From positions 1 through 64,000 of the forward strand of contig CANQQU010000003.1 in the NCBI GenBank assembly GCA_947626085.1: 64,000 nucleotides of DNA. Reading direction: 5' to 3'. This DNA comes from an uncultured Oscillospiraceae bacterium (lineage in GTDB: Bacteria > Bacillota > Clostridia > Oscillospirales > Oscillospiraceae). Shown piece by piece: positions 58,939 to 64,000 of the stretch. Under the pieces are notes generated by a model, which saw nothing but the letters and a program-made list of their open reading frames with translations, did not search any database and was not told where the DNA came from. A program made the position numbers and the translations under genes. Numbering within the stretch: position 1 is the stretch's first letter; every line of letters begins with the position of its first letter.

Positions 58939-60491
58939 AAAACGCGGTAGGAAGAGAAATTCCCGATTACCTCCTCACCGGCGGTAAGGAGGTCTATCAG
59001 GGCAAGAATTACATGGACGGCAAGTACATCCAGAAGGCGTCTCCCCGGACCCGGCGGTATGAAAAGCCCCAGGAGAGCAAGATCGTGGATTCTATCAAGG
59101 CCGCCCTGGAGCAGTGCGGCGCCAAGGACGGCATGACCTTCAGCTTCCACCACCATCTCCGGGATGGGGACTATGTGGTGAACATGGTGATGGAGGCGGC
59201 CATCGAGGAGCTGGGTCTCAAGGACCTGACCATCGCCGCCACCAGCCTGGGCAACGCCCACGATCCCATTGCCGACTACATCGAGCAGGGCAAGGTAATC
59301 GGCATCCAGACCTCCGGCATCCGGGGCCGGATGGGCGAGGTGGTCTCCGCCGGCAAGCTGAAGACCCCCGCCATTATCCGCAGCCACGGCGGCCGGCCCC
59401 GGGCCATTGAGGCCGGGGAGGTCCATATCGACATCGCCTTCGTGGCGGCCCCCACCAGCGACTGCGTGGGCAACTGCCGGGGCATCGGCGGCAAGTCCAA
59501 CTGCGGCAGCATGGGCTACGCCATGACCGACGCCAAGTACGCCGACCATGTGGTGGTGGTCACCGACTGCCTGGTGGACTTCCCCAACATGCCCGCCTCC
59601 GTGGAGGCCATCGACGTGGACGCGGTGGTGGTAGTGGATTCCATCGGCAACCCCAAGAAAATCGCCTCCGCCGCCGCTCGGATATCCCAGAATCCCCGGG
59701 ACCTGATGATGGCCGAGGACGTGGCCCGGGTCATTGCCTCCACCCCCTATTTTAAGGATGGCTTCTCCTTCCAGACCGGTGTGGGCGGCCCCTCTCTGGC
59801 GGCCAATCTGTTCCTGGAGCGGTACATGGACGAGCGGAACATCAAAATGGGCTGGGCCATCGGCGGCATCTGCGGCCCCATGGTGGAGCTGCTGAAAAAG
59901 GGCAAGGTGGGCAAGGTCATCGACGTGCAGGACTTCGACCTGGACGCGGTGAACTCCATCAACCAAACCCCCGGCCACTATGAGATGAGCGCTTCCCAGT
60001 ACGCCAACCCCGCCAACAAGGGCGCCTTCGTCAACAAGCTGGACTTTGTGGTCCTGGCGGCGCTGGAGATCGACACCGGCTTTAACGTCAACGTTTTGAC
60101 CGGTTCCGACGGCGTCCTCCGGGGCGCCCCCGGCGGCCATCCCGACACGGCGGCGGGCAGCAAGGTGTGCATCATCGTCACCCCGCTGACCCGGGGCCGG
60201 ATGGCCACGGTCTGCGAGCATGTGGTCACCGTTACCACCCCCGGGGACTGCGTGGACGTGCTGGTGACGGATTACGGCATCGCTGTGAATCCCCTCCGGC
60301 CGGATCTGATCGAGTGCCTGAACAAGGCGGGCATCCCCCACGTCACCATTGAGAGCCTGAAGGAAAAGGCATACTCCCTGGTGGGCCGTCCCGACGACCT
60401 GCAGTGGGAGGATCAGGTGGTGGCGGTCCTGGAGGCCCGGGACGGCACCATTCTGGACGTCGTCAAGAAAATCAAACCCTATCAGGGATAA
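58935..60491 (+). CDS. citF: Citrate lyase alpha subunit
   Basis: MTFSFHHHLRDGDYVVNMV; CVGNCRGIGGKSNCGSMGYAMTDAKYADHVVVVTD. Confidence 0.95.
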   Translation: MKNAVGREIPDYLLTGGKEVYQGKNYMDGKYIQKASPRTRRYEKPQESKIVDSIKAALEQCGAKDGMTFSFHHHLRDGDYVVNMVMEAAIEELGLKDLTIAATSLGNAHDPIADYIEQGKVIGIQTSGIRGRMGEVVSAGKLKTPAIIRSHGGRPRAIEAGEVHIDIAFVAAPTSDCVGNCRGIGGKSNCGSMGYAMTDAKYADHVVVVTDCLVDFPNMPASVEAIDVDAVVVVDSIGNPKKIASAAARISQNPRDLMMAEDVARVIASTPYFKDGFSFQTGVGGPSLAANLFLERYMDERNIKMGWAIGGICGPMVELLKKGKVGKVIDVQDFDLDAVNSINQTPGHYEMSASQYANPANKGAFVNKLDFVVLAALEIDTGFNVNVLTGSDGVLRGAPGGHPDTAAGSKVCIIVTPLTRGRMATVCEHVVTVTTPGDCVDVLVTDYGIAVNPLRPDLIECLNKAGIPHVTIESLKEKAYSLVGRPDDLQWEDQVVAVLEARDGTILDVVKKIKPYQG

Positions 60492-60514
60492 TAAAAAGAA
60501 AGAAGGAGCAGACA

Positions 60515-61915
60515 ATGAGTGAAACCGTCGTTGGCATTCTTGGATTAGTATGTATTGTCGCCATTGTGGTCACGCTGTTCAAGAGCAAGACCCAACCCAG
60601 CATCGCTTTTATCGTCTTTCCCGCCATTCTCGGTATCATCCTGGTCATCGGCGGCTACTACAGCTTTGAGCAGCTGGCCGAGATGGTGGAGGCGGGCTTT
60701 AAAAGCACCGGCCCCACCGCCGCGCTGTTCGTGTTCTCCGTGCTGTACTTCGGCATCATGACTGACGCCGGGATGTTCGACGTGATCATCGGCAATCTGA
60801 TGAAGCTGGTGGGCAAGAGCGTCATGGGCGTTACCCTGGTCACCGCCATCATCGCCCTGGTAGGCCATCTGGACGGCGGCGGCGCCTCCACCTTCTGCAT
60901 CGTGGTGCCCGCCCTGCTGCCGGTGTACAAGAAGATGAATATGCGGCCCACCACCCTTCTGCGGATCGCCGTGCTGGCCATGGGCATTCTGAATCTGATG
61001 CCCTGGGCCGGTCCCACCATGCGGGCCGCCACCGTGCTGGGCATCGAGTCCGGCTCTTTGTGGCAGACCATCCTGCCCATCCAGATCTTCGGCATCGTCG
61101 TCTGCCTGGCCCACGCCGTCCTGGCCGGCTGGCAGGAGAAGAAGCGGGGCGCCGGTCTGAACGGCGCCCTGGCCGAGGTGGAGACCACCCAGACCGCCGA
61201 GGCTGCCCCCGTCAACGAGCTGGCCCGGCCCAAGCTGTTCTGGTTCAACCTGCTGCTCACCGTGGCGGTGATCGCCATGCTGATCTGGGACGTGTTCCCC
61301 AGCTATGTGCCCTTCATGCTGGGCACCGCCATTGCCCTGTTCGTGAACTACGGCTTTACCGCCGCCGCTCACAAGAAGATCATCAACCTCCATGCCGGTC
61401 CCGCGCTGATGATGTGCTCCACCCTGATGGGCGCAGCCATTCTCATGGGCATTCTGACCACCAGCTACATGGCCGACGCCAACGGCGCCCTGGTGGTGGC
61501 CAACGTGAAGTACATGGGCGAGCTGGCCATCCCCAGCGTGGTGCGCTGCCTGGCCGGGATCATCCGGAATATCCTGCCCACCTTCCTGGGTCAGCATCTG
61601 CCCCTGGTCATCGGCATCCTGTCCGTGCCCCTGGCGCTGGCCTTCGATACCGACAGCTATTTCTTCGGCATGCTGCCCGTCATGATCGGCATCGGCCAGG
61701 GCTTCGGCGTGGAGCCGCTGCCCATCGCCATTGCCATGGTGGTCTGCCGCAACTGCGCCACCTTCATCAGCCCCATGGTGCCCGCCACCCTGCTGGGCGT
61801 GGGCCTGGCGGATGTGGATATCAAGGACCACATCAAGGCCAGCTTCATGTACGTCTGGGGCTTCTCCATTTTGTGCATGATCTTTGCCATCATTGTGGGC
61901 ATTATGCCTCTTTGA
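60515..61915 (+). CDS. CitMHS-family citrate transporter
   Basis: Multi-pass; ALVGHLDGGGASTFCIVVPALLPVYKKMNMRPTTLL; located within cit operon. Confidence 0.88.
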   Translation: MSETVVGILGLVCIVAIVVTLFKSKTQPSIAFIVFPAILGIILVIGGYYSFEQLAEMVEAGFKSTGPTAALFVFSVLYFGIMTDAGMFDVIIGNLMKLVGKSVMGVTLVTAIIALVGHLDGGGASTFCIVVPALLPVYKKMNMRPTTLLRIAVLAMGILNLMPWAGPTMRAATVLGIESGSLWQTILPIQIFGIVVCLAHAVLAGWQEKKRGAGLNGALAEVETTQTAEAAPVNELARPKLFWFNLLLTVAVIAMLIWDVFPSYVPFMLGTAIALFVNYGFTAAAHKKIINLHAGPALMMCSTLMGAAILMGILTTSYMADANGALVVANVKYMGELAIPSVVRCLAGIIRNILPTFLGQHLPLVIGILSVPLALAFDTDSYFFGMLPVMIGIGQGFGVEPLPIAIAMVVCRNCATFISPMVPATLLGVGLADVDIKDHIKASFMYVWGFSILCMIFAIIVGIMPL

Positions 61916-61937
61916 TACCGACCTCCATTTCCCGAAG

Positions 61938-61963
61938 GGCCCCGGCTTTTGCCGGGGCCTTTT
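61938..61963 (+). terminator. Hairpin/terminator inside cit locus
   Basis: GGCCCCGGCTTTTGCCGGGGCCTTTT. Confidence 0.8.
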
Positions 61964-61972
61964 GGGCGGGCA

Positions 61973-62139
61973 GGGCCCGCCGCCAATGCGTATGGAAACC
62001 TGGCAAGAATCGCTCCGCCGCCTGGACCTGCTCGGTATCGTTCCTGCTCCAGAGGCAATTTTCTCACGGGCGGAAACTGGGCGGGGCCCGCCGCCAACGC
62101 GTTTGTGAGCCTGGCAGGAATCGCTCCGCCGCCTGGACC
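61973..62139. repeat. Pair of 56-bp imperfect direct repeats with 111-bp period
   Basis: Copies 61973..62028 and 62084..62139, GGGCCCGCCGCCAAYGCGT...CCTGGCARGAATCGCTCCGCCGCCTGGACC. Confidence 0.9.
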
Positions 62140-62217
62140 CGTGGGGGATCATGCGCGTTCCGGTTGCCAAAAGGTTCACTGTGTGGTATGATAACTAAAA
62201 AGAGAGGGGGAATAGAA

Positions 62218-63258
62218 ATGAGCTATACGGTCGGCGCCATCTCGCCTTGGGACCGGCGGGGAATGGCCCAAGTGGACGCCCTTTTGGAGAAGGAGGGCAT
62301 CCGCCGGGACGGCAATTTGGACTACACCTGCGGCGTTTTTGACGAGGACGACCGCCTGGCCGCCACCGGCAGCGCCTTCGGCAATACCCTGCGCTGTCTG
62401 GCGGTGGATTCCGCCTACCAGGGGGAGGGGCTGATGAATCTGCTGGTCACCCATCTGGTGGAGCGTCAGGCGGAGCGGGGAAATTTCCACCTCTTTGTCT
62501 ATACCAAGTGCCAGACGGCCAAATATTTCCGGGACCTGGGCTTTTACGAGATCGCCCGGGTGGAGGGGCAGGTCTCCTTCCTGGAAAACCGGGCGGGGGG
62601 CTTCGCGAGCTTCTGCCGCCGGCTGGAAAAGGACCGCCGGCCCGGAAAAAGCGCCGCCATCGTCATGAACGCCAACCCCTTCACCCTGGGGCACCGGTAT
62701 CTGGTGGAGCGAGCGGCGGCGGAAAACGACTGTGTTCATCTGTTCATCCTCAGCGAGGATGCCAGCCTGGTGCCCTTCTCCGCACGGAAAGAGATGGTCA
62801 TTAAGGGAACGGCGGATCTGAAAAACGTGATCTGCCACGATTCCGGGCCCTATATCATCAGCGCCGCCACCTTCCCCAGCTACTTTCTCAAGGACCAGGA
62901 GGCGGTGATCCTGGGCCACGCCCGGCTGGATCTGGCGCTGTTCCCAACCATCGCCCGGGCCCTGGGCGTCACCGCCCGCTATGTGGGGGAGGAGCCCCGG
63001 AGCCTGGTCACGGGGCTATACAATCAGGTCATGGCCCAGGAGCTGCCTAAAGCCGGTATTGCCTGCGTGATCCTGCCCCGGAAGGCCCTGGGCGCGGTCC
63101 CCATCAGCGCCAGCGACGTGCGGAAGGCCATTCACGACGGGCATTTGGAGCAAATTCGGGGTCTGGTGCCGGAGAGCACCTGGGACTATTTTCACAGCCC
63201 CCAGGCGGCGCCGGTCATAGAGGCCATCCGCGCCGGCGGCGAGACGGTGCATTACTAA
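62218..63258 (+). CDS. citC: [Citrate (pro-3S)-lyase] ligase
   Basis: N-terminal GNAT-like region; IVMNANPFTLGHRYLVERAAAENDCVHLFILSEDASLVPFSARKEMV. Confidence 0.93.
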   Translation: MSYTVGAISPWDRRGMAQVDALLEKEGIRRDGNLDYTCGVFDEDDRLAATGSAFGNTLRCLAVDSAYQGEGLMNLLVTHLVERQAERGNFHLFVYTKCQTAKYFRDLGFYEIARVEGQVSFLENRAGGFASFCRRLEKDRRPGKSAAIVMNANPFTLGHRYLVERAAAENDCVHLFILSEDASLVPFSARKEMVIKGTADLKNVICHDSGPYIISAATFPSYFLKDQEAVILGHARLDLALFPTIARALGVTARYVGEEPRSLVTGLYNQVMAQELPKAGIACVILPRKALGAVPISASDVRKAIHDGHLEQIRGLVPESTWDYFHSPQAAPVIEAIRAGGETVHY

Positions 63259-63270
63259 AGGAGTGGGGCC

Positions 63271-64000
63271 ATGGAAGTGACGCTTGATCAGGTCCTGGAG
63301 GCCCGGGAGCGCCGGGCGGCCGCCCAGCAGGCTTTGCTTACCCAAACCGGGGCGCCGGTGATCAGCTTCTGTATGAATATCCCGGGGCCGGTAAAGAACG
63401 GCCCACTGATCCGCCGGGCCTTCCGGGAGGGCCTTTCCCGGCTGGAGGACGCCCTGGCGGAGCGGAAGAAAAAAGTCCTCCGCCGGGCGCTGACAGACGC
63501 CGTCACCGGCTGCGAGGCACTCCTGGCGGTGGAGGGAGAAACTAAAGAATTAAAAGAAATATGCGTCGATTTGGAGGACGAGGACGATTTAGGCCGCCTA
63601 TTTGACCTGGATGTGGTGACAGCTGGAGAGAGCCTGAGCCGAGAGGACCTGGGCTTTCCGCCCCGGCCCTGCCTGATCTGCGGCGCGCCGGGGCGGGGCT
63701 GCGCCTCCCGCCGGGTCCATCCGGTGGCGGAGCTGCAGGCGAAGGTCAGGGTTCTTTTGACGGATTATTTTTGGGGGAAGGACCGGGAGACGATGGCCGC
63801 CCAGGCCGTCCGGGCCCTTCTGTATGAGGTCTGCGCCACCCCCAAGCCCGGCCTGGTGGACCGGGCCAACAGCGGCAGCCACCGGGATATGGACCTGTTC
63901 ACCTTCCTGGACAGCGCCGCGGCCTTGGCCCCCTATTTCCGCCAGGCGGCGGAGCTGGGAAGAAGTACCCGGGAGCGGTCCCCGGAGTGGGCCTTTGCCC
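63271..64000 (+). CDS. citXG: CitXG fusion: citrate lyase holo-ACP synthase + triphosphoribosyl-dephospho-CoA synthase (3' truncated by window)
   Basis: Manual translation: PVISFCMNIPGPVKNGPLIRRAFREG...RPCLICGAPGRGCASRRVH (CitX) then LYEVCATPKPGLVDRANSGSHRDMDLFTF (CitG); not in ORF track because no stop in window. Confidence 0.92.
   Translation, partial: MEVTLDQVLEARERRAAAQQALLTQTGAPVISFCMNIPGPVKNGPLIRRAFREGLSRLEDALAERKKKVLRRALTDAVTGCEALLAVEGETKELKEICVDLEDEDDLGRLFDLDVVTAGESLSREDLGFPPRPCLICGAPGRGCASRRVHPVAELQAKVRVLLTDYFWGKDRETMAAQAVRALLYEVCATPKPGLVDRANSGSHRDMDLFTFLDSAAALAPYFRQAAELGRSTRERSPEWAFA

Noticed and set aside
58800-62179. Long minus-strand ORFs (571 and 544 aa) opposite citF and the citrate transporter
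   Set aside because: Overlap confidently identified plus-strand genes; SRRRSDSCQ repeats simply reflect the 56-bp intergenic DNA repeat.

Overview
This 64 kb window is a high-GC, gene-dense Clostridia-type chromosome segment; overall gene content suggests Oscillospiraceae (inference). It opens with the 3' part of a 5S rRNA and tRNA-Asn, the end of an rRNA operon. Recognisable housekeeping blocks are: an S4 RNA-binding protein/HU/SpoVB-like flippase; hemZ-like/MBL/dtd/relA/recJ; asnS; thyA-folA; gltB-gltD; a peptide/nickel ABC importer; a late cobalamin (nucleotide-loop) block cbiB / cobT-cobU-cobS-cobU-like-cobC; and a citrate lyase operon citD-E-F-citrate transporter-citC-citXG (truncated at the window end) with a divergent LysR regulator. 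No CRISPR array, prophage, transposase or defence island was seen, and no complete novel system is proven. The observations most worth follow-up are: an ECF sigma / exported protein / lipoprotein-serpin operon; an amidohydrolase that appears to have lost most metal and active-site residues; a 35-bp near-perfect palindrome containing an inverted copy of the tRNA-Arg 3' end, next to two more hairpins; a separate 278-bp element bounded by 23-bp inverted repeats that look like a tRNA T-arm; a catalytic-only aspartokinase near a stand-alone ACT regulator; a degenerate second CobU-like protein; a rhomboid-like protein without the catalytic motif; and a sortase-type transglutaminase surface protein. 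All family calls come from reading translations by eye, without database searches.
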